Source of the DNA: Erinaceus europaeus
Taxonomy: Eukaryota > Chordata > Mammalia > Eulipotyphla > Erinaceidae
Reading direction: 5' to 3'
Assembly: GCF_950295315.1 (NCBI RefSeq)
Contig: NC_080164.1
Span: 114,214,890-114,278,889, forward strand
Length of the DNA stretch: 64,000 bases
The notes under the pieces were generated by a model, which was not told the origin of the DNA, did no database searches, and was given only the letters and a program-made list of their open reading frames with translations. Shown here one piece after another: positions 43,545-55,397 of the stretch. Each line of letters opens with the position of its first letter. Position 1 is the stretch's first letter. A program made the position numbers and the translations under genes.

Positions 43545-43910
43545 TGTGTTGACTCTTATCTATTTACTAGTGAGAAAGATAGGTGGAAAGAAAGAACCAG
43601 ACATTACTCTGGTACATGTGATACTGAGAATTGAATTTAAGCCCTCATACTTAAGTCTAAGTTTTTCAGTGTACCACCTCCTAGACCACTTTGGGGTGAT
43701 TTTTAATTTTAAGTCATCAAGAGCCGAAGGATAATGCATACGCAAGTGCAAATGTAATCAGATTTTCTTTTTTAAACCAGAGAACTGCTCAGCTCTGTTT
43801 TATGGTGGTACGAGGTGGTACAGGGGATTGAACCTAGGACTTTGGAGCCTCAAGCATGAGAGTCTCTTTGTATAACCATTATACTATATACCCCCACCTT
43901 AATCAGGTTT
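43545..43910 (-). repeat. Two minus-strand SINEs
   Basis: 43545-43695 (GAATTGAATTTAAGCCCTCAT) and 43775-43910 (TTTATGGTGGTACGAGG, GGGGATTGAACCTAGGAC, GAGAGTCTCTTTGTATAACC). Confidence 0.7.
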
Positions 43911-44084
43911 CCTTATGACAAAAAATAAATAAATAGAAGTTCTCACTTGATTTTTTTTTGCTACTGACATACCAACTATAGTACATACAAAGGCATATGT
44001 GATAAAGTTATTATTATTAATATTAATCCAAGAGATAAGTTCAATTGGCCCATTCTTTACTTTTTTCTTTTTTTTAATTTATTA

Positions 44085-45190
44085 ATTTTTATTTATAAAA
44101 AAAATTGACAAAGCCATAGGATAAGAGGGGTACAACTTCACACAATTCCCATTACCAGAACTCCATATCCCAACCTCTCCCCTGATAGCTTTCCTATTCT
44201 TTAACACTCTGAGAGTATGGACCCAAGATCATTGTGGGATGCAGAAGGTAGAAGGTCTGACTTCTGTAATTGCTTCCCCACTGAACATGGGCATTGACAG
44301 GTCAATCATACTCACAGCCTGTCTCTCTCTTTCCCTAGTAGGGTGGGGCTCTGGCGAATCAGAGCTCCAGGATATATTGGTGAGGTTGTCTGTACAGGGA
44401 AGTCTGGTCAGCATCATGCTAGCATGTGGAATCTGGTTGTTGAAAAGAGAGTTAACATACAAAGCCAAACAAATTGTTGAACAATTATGGAGCTAAAGGC
44501 TGGAATAGTGCAGATGAAGAGTTGGGGGTGTCCTCCATTTTGTAGATAGCTAGTAGGCATATTTAACTTATATTCTAAAGGGCCTATGGCTATATTAGTT
44601 TTGGGTTTTTTTTTTTTCCTTTTTCTTTTTTCCCCTGAGCCTGAAATCTGATATGCAGGTGGATCTAAGTTATTGTCTGGGAAGATGATGTCATGGCTGG
44701 AAAAAGGACCAGAAAGCTGAATCAGGTAAGAGAGTAGCTTCCTAATATGGGAAAGTGGTATAAACATTGTTAACTGTAAACGCCATCTTTTTGATGTGGT
44801 CTGGGTATTGATATTCAGCTTAGAAGCCTATGTGACCTCTGCATCCCTGTAGATCTGAGCTCATATTCTGTGGTCATGAGTAGAAACATTCCAAGCTGCC
44901 CCAATATCGACCCATCTTTCTTAGGTGTAGCATAGAGTATGTTGTCCAGCCGCCCTTCAGAGGATGGAACATTCTCTACCATTGTTGATCCAAGCTGAGA
45001 GCAAGATCATATGGGGGCCCACAAAGGGGTCTATTGTGTTGTTCCTGATAGAGATGACCAGCAACAATGGAAAGAGGGATTCATTTGAGGTCTAGGCCCA
45101 TCATGTCTGTTTGGAAATCTCAGGACTCCCCGAATAGGGTCCCAACTGATGGGGTGGCATGATAGTGACTAAAGTTAAAGTATGCCAGTT
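44085..45190 (-). mobile_element. L1 3'UTR, 1.1 kb, antisense
   Basis: T-rich tail at 44060-44105, terminal module, the TTGTAGATAGCTAGTAGGC joint, and the upstream part TCATGAGTAGAAACATTCC to GGGTCCCAACTGATGGGG. It is the most complete antisense copy of this 3'UTR subtype. Confidence 0.85.
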
Positions 45191-45197
45191 TACTTTT

Positions 45198-45304
45198 TCT
45201 CCTTCTTCTCCTTCTCCTTCTCCTTCTCCTTCTCCTTCTCCTTCTCCTTCTCCTTCTCCTTCTTCTTCTTCTTCTTCTTCTTCTTCTTCTTCTTCTTCTT
45301 CTTC
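45198..45304. repeat. (CTTCTC)n-(CTT)n microsatellite
   Basis: Hexamer CTTCTC shading into pure CTT, directly at the tail of the antisense SINE to the right. Confidence 0.96.
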
Positions 45305-45414
45305 GCCTGACCACCTATAAGCTCCATCTTATGGTGGCACTGGAAATTGAACCTGGGGCTTTTGGTGCCTCCAGCATGAAAGACCTTTTACATAGCCACT
45401 GCACTATCTCTTTC
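45305..45414 (-). repeat. SINE, second family
   Basis: CTTATGGTGGCACTGGAAATTG, AACCTGGGGCTTTTGGTGCC, CATAGCCACTGCAC. Confidence 0.75.
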
Positions 45415-46528
45415 TTAAATTTTATTAGCATTGATTTACAAAATTACAAAATAACAGAAGTATAATTCTGCACCATAGTTCTGAATCCCTAATCCCTCCA
45501 TTGTAAATTACAGCAGTTTTCCCAAGGTTACAGATACGAGTTAACTATTATTTTTACCACTATCTGTCTATATTTGTATATATTTGCCCATTCTTTTTAA
45601 GGTCACATCTTCTCTTCTTTTCCAAGGAACACATAAACCTATTACTACATCCAAATGTCCCTCCCTTTTTCCTTCTCTCTCTCTGAGTCCTGATGGCGCT
45701 GGAGTTCAGAGGCCTCTGGTCATTTCTCCCTATCATATCTCCGCCTCTGGGAGTATGGACCAAAATTCTTTTGGGGGTACAAAAGGTAGGAGTTCTGGCT
45801 TCTTTAAATGCTTTTCTGCTGGACATGGGCATTAACCCCATACTCTCAGCCTGTTTCTATCTTTCCCTAATAGGGTAAGACTCTGGAGAGGTGAGGTTCC
45901 AAGACATGTTGGTGAGATCGTCTGCCCAGGGCAGTCAGGATGGAATCATGACAGTGTCTGCAACTTGGTGGCTGAAAGGCAGCAAGATATAAAGTAGGAC
46001 AAAATGATTAATGAACAGGAACCAAAAAGTAGGAGTAGATTAGATGAGGATAGGGATCTTAGTGTACAAAGAAGCTAGGAAGTCCACTTTAGTCATGTTC
46101 CTAGGGGCCCACAACTATTGTAGGTTTTGCTCGAGTTTAATAGCTAACATGGAGTTGGACTAAAAAATGTCTGAGCAGATGATATCGGAGTAGAGAAAAA
46201 GGCTAGAAAGTTGAGTTAGGGCAGAGAGCAGCTCCCAGTCTTGAAAAAAGTCTATCAATAAGATTAACTGTTTACACCATCTATCTGACCCAGGACCTGT
46301 ATATATTTATATTTAGCATAGGAGCCTGTTATAACCTGAGTCCCTGTCAGACTGAGCTTGCAGCTCATGGTCACAGCTAGGAATATTCCAGGCTGCACTC
46401 ATTTCAGAACCAGTCTTCCCTGAGTAGCAGGGCAGGATGACCCAACCTCCTTCAGGACACTGGAGTAGTCCCTACCATTGCTGATTTAAGGTGAGGGCCA
46501 GGTCCCTCAAGAGGGCATATGATGACGA
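45415..46528 (-). mobile_element. Older L1 3'UTR, same lineage as 44085-45190
   Basis: Same order of blocks at clearly lower identity (GGGTACAAAAGGTAGGAGTTC, GGGCATTAACCCCATACTC, GTGGTCACAGCTAGGAATATTCC-type, GGCAGGATGACCCAACC). It shows that this 3'UTR predates the young copies. Confidence 0.7.
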
Positions 46529-46901
46529 GGAACTCCAACTTTGTATGTCCTCCAACTTTATTCTTTTTCTGAATTATTTCACTATTTTTTATCTTTATAT
46601 TTCCACATACATTTTAGAATCTTCTTGTCAATTTCTACAAAAAGCCCTGCTGACATTTTGATAAATGTTGTACTGAATTTAAAGATCAATGTTGGGAGGA
46701 CTGCCATCATGTCAATATTAAATCTTCCAATCCATGAACATAGAAAATGCTGTCATTTGTTCAGATCTTTCAAATATTTTCCCAGTGAGGTTTCATAGTT
46801 CTCAATGTACAAATATTACATACTTTGTTAAAATTATCACTAGAAATTGTGTTTATCTTTTATATTTTATATATATTATTTATCTTAATGCTAAGATTTT
46901 T

Positions 46902-49900
46902 TTCTTTTTTTATTGGGGAATTAATGTTTTACATTCAACAGTAAGTACAATGGTTTGTACATGCATAACATTCCCCAGTTTCCCATATAACAATACAACC
47001 CCCACTAAGTCCTCTGAATCCTTCTTGGACCTGTATTTTCCCCTCCCACCCACCCCAGAGTCTTTTACTTTGGTGCAATACGCCAACTCCATTTCAGGTT
47101 CTACTTGTGTTTTCTTTTCTGATCTTGTTTTTCAACTTCGGCTGAAAGTGAGATCATCGCATATTCATCCTTCTGTCTCTGACTTATTTCACTCAACATG
47201 ATTTTTTCAAGGTCCATCCAAGATCAGCTAAAAACGGTGAAGTCACCATTTTTCACAGCTGAGTAGTATTCCATTGTGTGTATATACCACAGCTTGCTCA
47301 GCCACTCATCTGTTGTTGGACACCTGGGTTGCTTCCAGGTTTTGGCTATTACAAATTGTGCTGCCAAGAACATATGTGTACACAGATCTTTTTGGATGGA
47401 TGTGTTGGGTTCCTTAGGACATATCCCCAGGAGAGGAATTGCAGGATCATAGGGTAGGTCCATTTCTAGCATTTTGAGAGTTCTCCAGACTGTTCTCCAC
47501 AGAGGCTGGACCAATTGACATTACCACAAGCAGTGCAGGAGGGTTCCTTTGACCCCACACCCTCTCCAGCATTTGCTGCTGTTTCCTTTTCTAATGTATG
47601 ACATTCTCACAGGAGTGAAGTGGTATCTTGTTGTTGGCTTTATTTACATTTCTCTGACAATCAGCTACTTGGAGCATTTTTTCATGTGTTTCAAAGCCTT
47701 TTGGATCTCTTCTGCGGTGAATATTCTGTCCATGTCCTCCCCCCATTTTTGGATGGGGTTATTTGTTGTCTTATTGTTGAGTTTGGCAAGCTCTTTATAT
47801 ATGTTGATTATTAAACTCTTGTCTGATGTATGGCATGTAAAGATCTTCTCCCATTCTGTGAGGGGTCTCTTTGTTTGGGTAGTGGTTTCTTTTGCTCTGA
47901 AGAAGCTTTTGAATTTGATGTAGTCCCATAGGTTCATACTTGCCTTAGTCTTCTTTGTAATTGGATTCATTTCATTGAAGATGTCTTTAAAATGTATGCG
48001 GAAAAGAGTTCTGCCAATATTTTCTTCTAAGTATCTGATAGTTTGTGGTCTAACATCCATGTCCTTGATCCACTTGGAATTTACTTTTGTATTTGGTGAA
48101 ATACAGTGATTCAGTTGCATTCTTCTGCATGTTTCAACCCATTGTTTCCAACACCATTTGTTGAAGAGACTCTGCTTTCCCCATTTAATAGTCTGAGCCC
48201 CTTTGTCAAAGATTAGATGTCCATAGGTGTGGGGGCTCACTTCTGGGTTCTCAATTCTATTCCACTAGTCAGTATGTCTATTCATGTTCCAGTACCAAGC
48301 AGTTTTGATGATAATGGCCCTATAATACAGTTTGAGATCTGGGAGTGTGATGGCTCCGGTTCTGTTCTTTCTTCTCAAGATTGTTTTGGCAATTCTAGGT
48401 CTTTTCTGGTTCCAGATAAACATTTGTAGCATTTTTTCTACTCTCCTAAAAAATGTGCTTGGGGTCTTGATGGGGATAGCATTAAATTTGTAGATGGCTC
48501 TGAGTAGTATATTCATTTTGATGATTTTAATTCTACCAACACATGAACATGGAATATCTTTCCACTTCTTTGTGTCTTTTTCAATTTCCTTGAGTAGTGA
48601 CTCATAATTTTCAGTATACAAGTCTTTCACTTCTTTGGTTAGGTTTACTCCTAGATATTTTACTGTTTTTGTTGCTATAGTAAAAGGAATTGATTTCTGG
48701 ATTTCAATTTCTTCTGGCTTAATGTTTGCATAGAGGAATGCCACTGACTTCTGAATGTTAATTTTGTAGCCTGACACCTTACTGTATTTCCTGATGATTT
48801 CCAAAAGCTTCTTGCTGGATTCCTTAGGTTTTTCTGTGTATACTATCATGTCATCTGCAAATAGGGAGAGTTTGACTTCTTCTCTTCCAATCTGTATCCC
48901 TTTAATTCCTTGCTCCTGCCTGATTGCTATGGCAAGAACTTCCAACACTATGTTGAATAGCAATGGTGATAGTGGGCAGCCCTGTCTAGTACCTGATCTG
49001 AGGGGAAATGCTTCCAGTTTTTCACCATTGAGTATGATGTTGGCTATAGGTTTGCTCTATATAGACTCCACTATCTTCAGGAATTTTGCATCTATTCCCA
49101 TTTTTTGTAGTGTTTTGATTATAAAGGGATGTTGGATTTTGTCAAAGGCTTTCTCTGCATCTATTGATATGACCATGTGGTTTTTGGTCTTGCTTTTGTT
49201 GATGTGGTAGATCACATTGATTGATTTACGTATATTAAACCAACCTTGCATGCCTGGGATAAACCCCACTTGGTCATGATGAACAATCTTTTTGATATAC
49301 TGCTGTATCCGGTTGGCTAGAATTTTGTTCAGTATTTTAGCATCTATGTTCATCAGAGATATTGGTTTGTGGTTTTCTTTTTTGGTTGTGTCCCTGTCTG
49401 CTTTTGGTATCAGAGTGATGTTGGCTTCATAGAAGCTGGCAGGGAGTATTCCAGTATCTCCAATCTTCTGGAAGACTTTTAAAAGTAGAGGTATTAGTTC
49501 TTCTTTGAAGGTTTTGTAGAATTCATTTGTAAAACCATCTGGTACAGGACTTTTGTTTTGGGGGAGATTTTTGATAACTGTTTCAATTTCATTGGCTGTG
49601 ATGGGCCTGTTCATGTTATCCACTTCCTCTTTACTTAGTTTTGGATGTTGGTAGGTATCTAAGAAATTGTCCATTTCTTCCAGGTTCTCTAGCTTGGTGG
49701 CATATAGTTGTTCATAGGAGCCTCACATGATATATTGAATTTCTGCAGTGCCTGTTGTGATATCTCCTCTTTCATTTACTATCCGATTTATTTGGGTCTT
49801 CTCCCTTTTTTGTTTTGTGAGTCTGGCTAAAGGTTTGTTGAGTTTGTTCACTCTTTCGAAGAACCAACATTTACTTTCGCTGATCTTTTGTATGGTTTTC

Positions 49901-50780
49901 TTATTCTCAATGTTATTTATTTCTGCTCTAACTTTAGTGATTTCTGTCTTTCTGGTTGCTTTGGGGTTCCTTTGTTCTTCTTCTTCTAGGTCTTTAAGTT
50001 GTGCAATCAGACTATTTATTTGTGCTTTTTCTTGTTTCCTAATGTGTGCTTGTATAGCTATGAACTTCCCTCTCAGTACTGCCTTAGCTGTGTCCCAAAT
50101 ATTTTGATAGCTGGTGTCTTCATTTTCATTGAAGTCTAAAAACATTTTGATTTCTTCCTTGATTTCCTCTTTGACCCAGAGGTTGTTAAGAAGTGTACTG
50201 TTGAGCTTCCACATTTTGGGACTATTATTAATCTTTTGTTGATTGTTAAGTGTTAATTTCATTCCACTGTGGTCTGAGAAGATGCTTGGGATGATTTCAA
50301 TGCTCTTAAATCTGCTGATGCTATCTTTGTGGCCTAACATATGGTCTATCCTTGAGAATGACCCATGTGGATTTGAGTAAAATGTGTATTCCAATTTCTT
50401 GGGATGAATGACTCTGAAAATGTCCAATAGTTCTAGTTTATCTATCTCTTCATTTAGCTCCTTTATGTCTTTATTGATTTTCTGCCTGGATGATCTGTCA
50501 AGCTGAGAGAGTGGGGTGTTGAAGTCCCCTACTATGACTGTGTTGCCATTAATATATTGCTGTAGCTCTTTCAGTAGATGTTTGATGTATTTAGATGGCT
50601 TCTCATTGGGTCCATAGATGTTAATAATTGTTAAGTCCTCTTGATTGACTGATCCTCTGAGCACTAAGTAGTGTCCATTCCTATCTTTTTTAATCTTATT
50701 TATTTTAAAGTCTATCATGTCAGATATGAGAATAGCTGTTCCTGCCCTTTTTTGTGGGCCATTGGCTTGTATGATTTTTT
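46902..50780 (-). mobile_element. L1, 5'-truncated inside the endonuclease domain
   Basis: 3'UTR 46902-47100 (about 200 bp, minus-strand G-rich block at 47036-47058, CCCCAATAA end) and ORF2 47101-50780. The left target duplication AATGCTAAGATTTTT lies at 46887-46901; the right copy lies beyond the SINE at 51085-51099. Truncation is just upstream of the segment reading [18 protein letters not shown]. Confidence 0.9.
47101..50780 (-). pseudogene. L1 ORF2 (endonuclease and reverse transcriptase), seven in-frame stops
   Basis: About 1,225 codons, without net frameshift. The endonuclease half keeps [25 protein letters not shown] and [10 protein letters not shown]. The reverse transcriptase keeps [14 protein letters not shown], [22 protein letters not shown] and [19 protein letters not shown] (fingers/palm), and the catalytic [12 protein letters not shown] near 48860. 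The C-terminal part has LVQPLWRTVWRTL and AKTWKQPRCPTTDEWL. Premature stops are at 49725-49723, 49059-49057, 48267-48265, 47667-47665, 47646-47644, 47523-47521 and 47226-47224; the natural stop is at 47103-47101. ORF1 and the 5'UTR are missing, so it is inactive. Confidence 0.92.
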
Positions 50781-51084
50781 AATCTTTTTTTAATTTTTAT
50801 TCATTTATTCACTTTTGTTGCCCTTGTTGTTTTATTGTTCTTGTAGTTATTGTTGTTGATGTTGCTGTTGTTGGATAGGACAGAGAGAAATGGAGAGAGG
50901 AGGGGAAGACAGAGAGGAGGAGAGAAAGACAGACACCTGCAGACCTGCTTCACTGCCTGTGAAGCAATTCCCCTGCAGGTGAGGAGCCAGGCCCTCCAAC
51001 CAGGATTCTTACACAGGTCCTTGCATTTTGCCCACGTGTGGTTAACCACGTGTGCTTAACCCACTGGGCTACCACCCCACTCCC
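50781..51084 (-). repeat. Hedgehog SINE joined to the L1 5' end
   Basis: Full-length antisense SINE; its head (TCCC at 51081-51084) abuts AATGCTAAGATTTTT (51085-51099), the right copy of the duplication whose left copy flanks the L1 3' end. Its A-rich tail meets the truncated L1 at about 50775-50800. No separate duplication for the SINE alone is evident. Confidence 0.88.
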
Positions 51085-51245
51085 AATGCTAAGATTTTTA
51101 ATGTAGTTGTTTCCGATATTTCTTGTCTTAAGGGTTCACTGCTAAGAAAAAGATATATAATTTAATTTCATATGTTGACCTTGTATTCAACAAGCTTATT
51201 AATCTCATTTATCAGTAATTTCTGAGGACTCTGGCTCCAGGTCAA

Positions 51246-51861
51246 AATCTTGTGTGTGATCATTTTAGGCCTGGCCAGAAGCAATTACAAGATTACTAAC
51301 ATTCCACAAGATTCTATTACATATATTTTTTAAAAAATAAAACTGTATTATAGATTTATTAATGAAAAATACTTTACAAAAACCATATATTTAGCCCTAA
51401 AATAGTTTAGCTGACTCTGAAGGTTTACAATGGCAACTGAGCAAGTGGCAGTAGTGACTCTGCTGCTGAGAACAAGAGAGTGTGTTAGTGGGCCTACTTC
51501 CATCTGTTCGCAAAGGCAAATGTTATTTTGGTAGCTCCATATTCTAGGCCTACAGTTTATGGAAACAGGGTAGGCTAACAGTTTAAAACACCTAGGCAGG
51601 TGAGTGGCCCTGAATAATATGATCAGGACCATGACCACAAGGCTATGTGTTGTTCTAAGGGTGGAGGATGGGGAAGACAGAGGTCAGGTAATAAGGACAA
51701 GGGGTGGATTAAAAACAAAGAATATAGAAGGGAAGAACAGATGGGGGCTCAAGTTGGGGGAGAGGACATAAAGTATCCAAGAATAAAAGTGACCCTAAGA
51801 TTCTAAGGAATAGCTAATGTACAAAATAATATGTATTCATATTTAAGTGGCACAAGTATGG
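51246..51861. other. Unique sequence
   Basis: Nothing recognised. Confidence 0.4.
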
Positions 51862-52055
51862 GCCAAGAGGCAGCTCATCCAGTAGGGTACATGCCTTTCC
51901 ATGTTGAAGTACAGCTTTGAGCCCTAGTACCATACCTAGTGCCATACCTCAGTACTACCATTGAGAAAAATTCCACAAATGGTGAAGTTGTGCTATGGTG
52001 TCTCTCCCACTGTCTGTCTCTATCTGATTTAAAAAAAAAAAAAAAAAAAAAAAAG

Positions 52056-52750
52056 GACTGTATCCAGAGAGTTCAGGTGTGGAATGACAACCCTGCAGCT
52101 TCATACTCAGGTGAGACCTTTCCTTTCATAGTATTCTCTAATTCCATTCCAGGTGGTTCACTTCCTAACAAAGTCCCAAAACCTAGATACAGACCAGGTA
52201 CCCTGAGATAGAGCATATGTTCACACGTATCCATAAACTGGGGTAAAACATATACCTGAAAGCAGAAGTACACAAGAGTTTGCAGTGAGTACCCCGCAAC
52301 GCTTCATCTGCACTATTCCAGCCCTTCGGTCTATAATTGTTCAACAATTTGTTTGGCTTTGTATGTTAACTCTCTTTTCAGTCACCAGGTTTCAGAGGCC
52401 AGCAGGATGCCGACCAAACTTCCCTGGACTGAAGACCCCACCAATGTGTCCTGGAGCTCCACTTCCTCAGAGACCCACCCTACTAGGGAAAGAGAGAGGC
52501 AGACTAGGAGTATGGATCAACCTGTCAATGCCCATGTTCAGCAGGGAAGCAATTACAGAAGCCAGACCTTCTACCTTCCACAACCCACAATGACCCTAGG
52601 TCCATACTCCCAGAGGGTTAGAGAATGGGAAAGCTATCAGGGGAGGGGATGGGATATGGAGATCAGGTAGTGGGAATTGTGTGGAGTTGTACACCTCCTA
52701 TCCTATGGTTTTGTTAATGTTTCCTACTTAAACAAATAATTAATTTTTTT
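52056..52750 (+). mobile_element. L1 3'UTR, 5'-truncated (first insertion)
   Basis: GGACTGTATCCAGAGAGTTC to ATGGTTTTGTTAATGTTTCC plus tail. Same terminal module as 54370-55078. Inserted at an AAAAAAGGA site in the SINE. Confidence 0.85.
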
Positions 52751-52762
52751 TTTAAAAAAGGG

Positions 52763-53866
52763 CCAGGACCCCACACCTATGGACATCTAATCTTTGATAA
52801 GGAGGCCCAAAGTATTAAATGGAAGAAGTAGGCTCTCTTCAATAAATGGTGCTGGGAAAACTGGGTTGTAACATGCAGAAGAATGAAACTGAACCACTTT
52901 ATGTCACCAGAAACAAATATCAACTCCAAATGGATTAAAGACCTGGATGTTAGACCAGAAACAATCAAGTACTTAGAGGAAAACATTGGTAAAACACTTT
53001 CCCACCTAAACCTCAAGGACATCTTTGATGAAACAAACCCAATTGCAAGGAAGACTAAAGCAGAAACAAACAAATGGGACTATATCAAATTGAAAAGTTT
53101 CTGCACAGCCAAAGAAACTATCACACAAACAAAGAGATCCCTCACAGAATGGGAGATCTTTACATGCCATACATCAGACAAGAGACTAATCACCAAAATA
53201 TACAAAGAGCTCAGCAAACTTAGCACAAAAAAGCAAATGACCCCATCCATAAATGGGCAGAGGATATGAACAGAACATTCACTCCAGAGGAGATCCAAAA
53301 GGCTAACAAACACATGAAAAACTGCTCCAGGTCACTAATTGTCAGAGAAATGCAAATAAAGACAACATTGAGATACCACCTCATCCCTGTGAGAATGGCA
53401 TACATCAAAAAGGACAGCAGCAACAAATGCTGGACAGGCTGTGGGGACAGAGGAACCCTTTTGCACTGCTGGTGGGAATGTAAATTGGTCCAGCCTCTGT
53501 GGAGAGCAGTCTGGAGAACTCTCACAAGGGTAGACATGGACCTTCCATATGACCCAGTAATTCCTCTCCTGGGGATAAGGACTCCATAACACCCAACCAA
53601 AAAGAGGTGTGTACTCCTATGTTCATAGCAGCACAATTCATAATAGCTAAAACCTGGAAGCAACCCAAGTGCCCAACAACAGATTAGTGGCTGAGAAAGC
53701 TGTGGTATATACACAATGGAATACTATGCAGCTACTAAGAACAATAAACTCAACTTCTCTGACCCATCTTGGATGGACAGAGCTAGAAGGAATTATGTTA
53801 AGTGAGCTAAGTCAGAAAGATAAAGATGAGTATGGGATGATCCCACTCATCAACAGAAGTTGAGAA
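52763..53866 (+). pseudogene. L1 ORF2 C-terminal part, broken
   Basis: Reads PHLWTSNL-like start, then MKLNHFMSPETNINSKWIKD, WDYIKLKSFCTAKE, an in-frame loss of one codon at TEWEIFTCHT (53150), a one-base frameshift in the A run near 53230, [20 protein letters not shown], and a second break near 53580. It ends KDEYGMIPLINRS at 53863, as in the 19643 copy. Confidence 0.85.
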
Positions 53867-55078
53867 AGATCAGAAAGGGAAACTAAAGACAGGATCTGAC
53901 TAAATTGAAAGTAGGGCATCAAAGTAAAAACCCTGTGGTGAGCGGAAGGGTGAACATGTGGCTTCCTGGGCCAGCAGGGCAGGGGTGGGTGGGAGTGGGG
54001 GCGGGTGGGTGGGATGAGAAACAATCTTTTGGTAATGGGAATGGTGTTTACGTACACACCTATTAAATTGTAGTGATATAAACCACTATTTAATTAATAT
54101 GAGAGGGGGGAAATTGATTGTATGTCTAACAAAGGGACTTTTCAAAGCTAACCCAATTACCAAATAATGTGATGATAAGAGTAACTATCCATTGTCTTCC
54201 GGAACCCTAAGACAGCAGGAACCTCACATCTCCACTATAGAGCCTAAACTTCCCCCAGTCCTGGGACCCTAGGGTAGGGCCCGCTTTCCTTTATGCTTCT
54301 CCCAATTCTTATCAAATAATATTGCATCCCCTGATTGCAACCTAATCAACGCAACAAGTGCCACCCCAGCACGCTTCACTTCAGACTGTGTCCAGAGACT
54401 TCAAGTGTGGAATGACAACCCTTCAGCTTCATCACTTGGGTGAGACCTTTCCTTTCATAGTATTCTCTAATTCCATCCCAGGTGATTCACTTCCTAACAA
54501 AGTCCCAAAACCTAGATATAGACCAGGTTCCAGGAGATAGAGCATGTGTTCACATGTATCCATAAACTAGGGCAAATATATACCTGAAAGCAGTAGTACA
54601 CTAGAGTTTGCAGTAAGTACCCCCAACACTTCATCTCCACTATTCCAACCTTTGGGTCCATGATTCTTCAACAATTTGTTTGACTTTGTATGTTAACTCT
54701 CTTTTCAGCCACCAGATTCCAGATGCCATCAGGATGCTGGCCAGGCTTCATTGGACTGAAGACCCCACCAATGCATCCTGGAGCTCCTCTTCCCCAGAGA
54801 CTCACCCTACTAGGGAAAGAGAGAGGCAGACCGGGAGTATGGATCAACCAGTCAACCCCCATGTTCAGTGGGGAAGCAATTACAGAAGCCAGAACTTCCA
54901 CCTTCTGCAACCCACAATGACCCTGGGTCCATGCTCCCAGAGGGATAGAGAATGGGAAAGCTATTGGGGAGGGGATGGGATATGGAGATCGGGTGGTGGG
55001 AATTGTGTGGAGTTGTACCCCCCATCCTATGATTTTGTTAATGTCTCCTTTCCTAAATAAATAAACAAATTAATTTTT
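52763..55078 (+). mobile_element. L1, 5'-truncated, long 3'UTR (second insertion)
   Basis: ORF2 C-terminal 367 codons (52763-53866) and 1.2-kb 3'UTR with G-rich block at 53977-54013. It joins AACAAAGGGACTTTTC at 54128 and ends with the terminal module and an A-rich tail. Direct repeats AAAAAAGGGCCAGGA (52755-52769) and AAAAAAGGACCAGGA (55079-55093) fit the target duplication with one mismatch. Confidence 0.9.
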
Positions 55079-55140
55079 AAAAAAGGACCAGGAGCAGTGA
55101 AATTGCAGTTGTATAAATCTCCAGAGCTGTAAAAAAAAAA

Positions 55141-55397
55141 ACAATGACATAAAATGACTCAAATAAAATACTAAACAGTGGTAGGTTCATTTTGCTAGAT
55201 GAATGAAAATTAGAATTTATAATATTCCCTCTCAAAATTCCAGGTCTTATTAGAACTTTCTGGCACCCCCATGAGAAACTGCCAACTCTATGCCAAGGTA
55301 AAACAGCACAATCTTAAAAAGATTATAGGGTACCAACTCTGCAATGTAACAGTTTCATGGAGAATGCTGTGACTAGGGAAGGAAAGGGTTGACATTA
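55141..55397. other. Possible 3'UTR of the USP54 copy or unique DNA
   Basis: Lies directly downstream of the pseudogene stop on the minus strand. I cannot tell USP54 3'UTR from host DNA without alignment. Confidence 0.3.

Larger units (their letters stand above)
46530..51245 (-). mobile_element. Old L1 (ORF2 remnant), outer host of an insertion
   Basis: 46530-46886 (for example GCCATCATGTCAATATTAAATC) and 51100-51245 (GACCTTGTATTCAACAAGC) are antisense pieces of one decayed ORF2. They are continuous except for the SINE plus L1 unit between 46902 and 51084. Confidence 0.65.
51862..55140 (+). repeat. Old SINE split by two L1 insertions
   Basis: 51862-52055 (GGCCAAGAGGCAGCTCATCC to a 24-A run) and 55079-55140 (GGACCAGGAGCAGTGAAATT, GCAGTTGTATAAATCTCC) are the two parts of one SINE. 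The break lies in its internal A tract. Confidence 0.75.

Noticed and set aside
49748..50107. Plus-strand frames across the L1 (also 47549-47923, 48794-49210)
   Set aside because: Shadows on the strand opposite L1 ORF2; they have no independent support.
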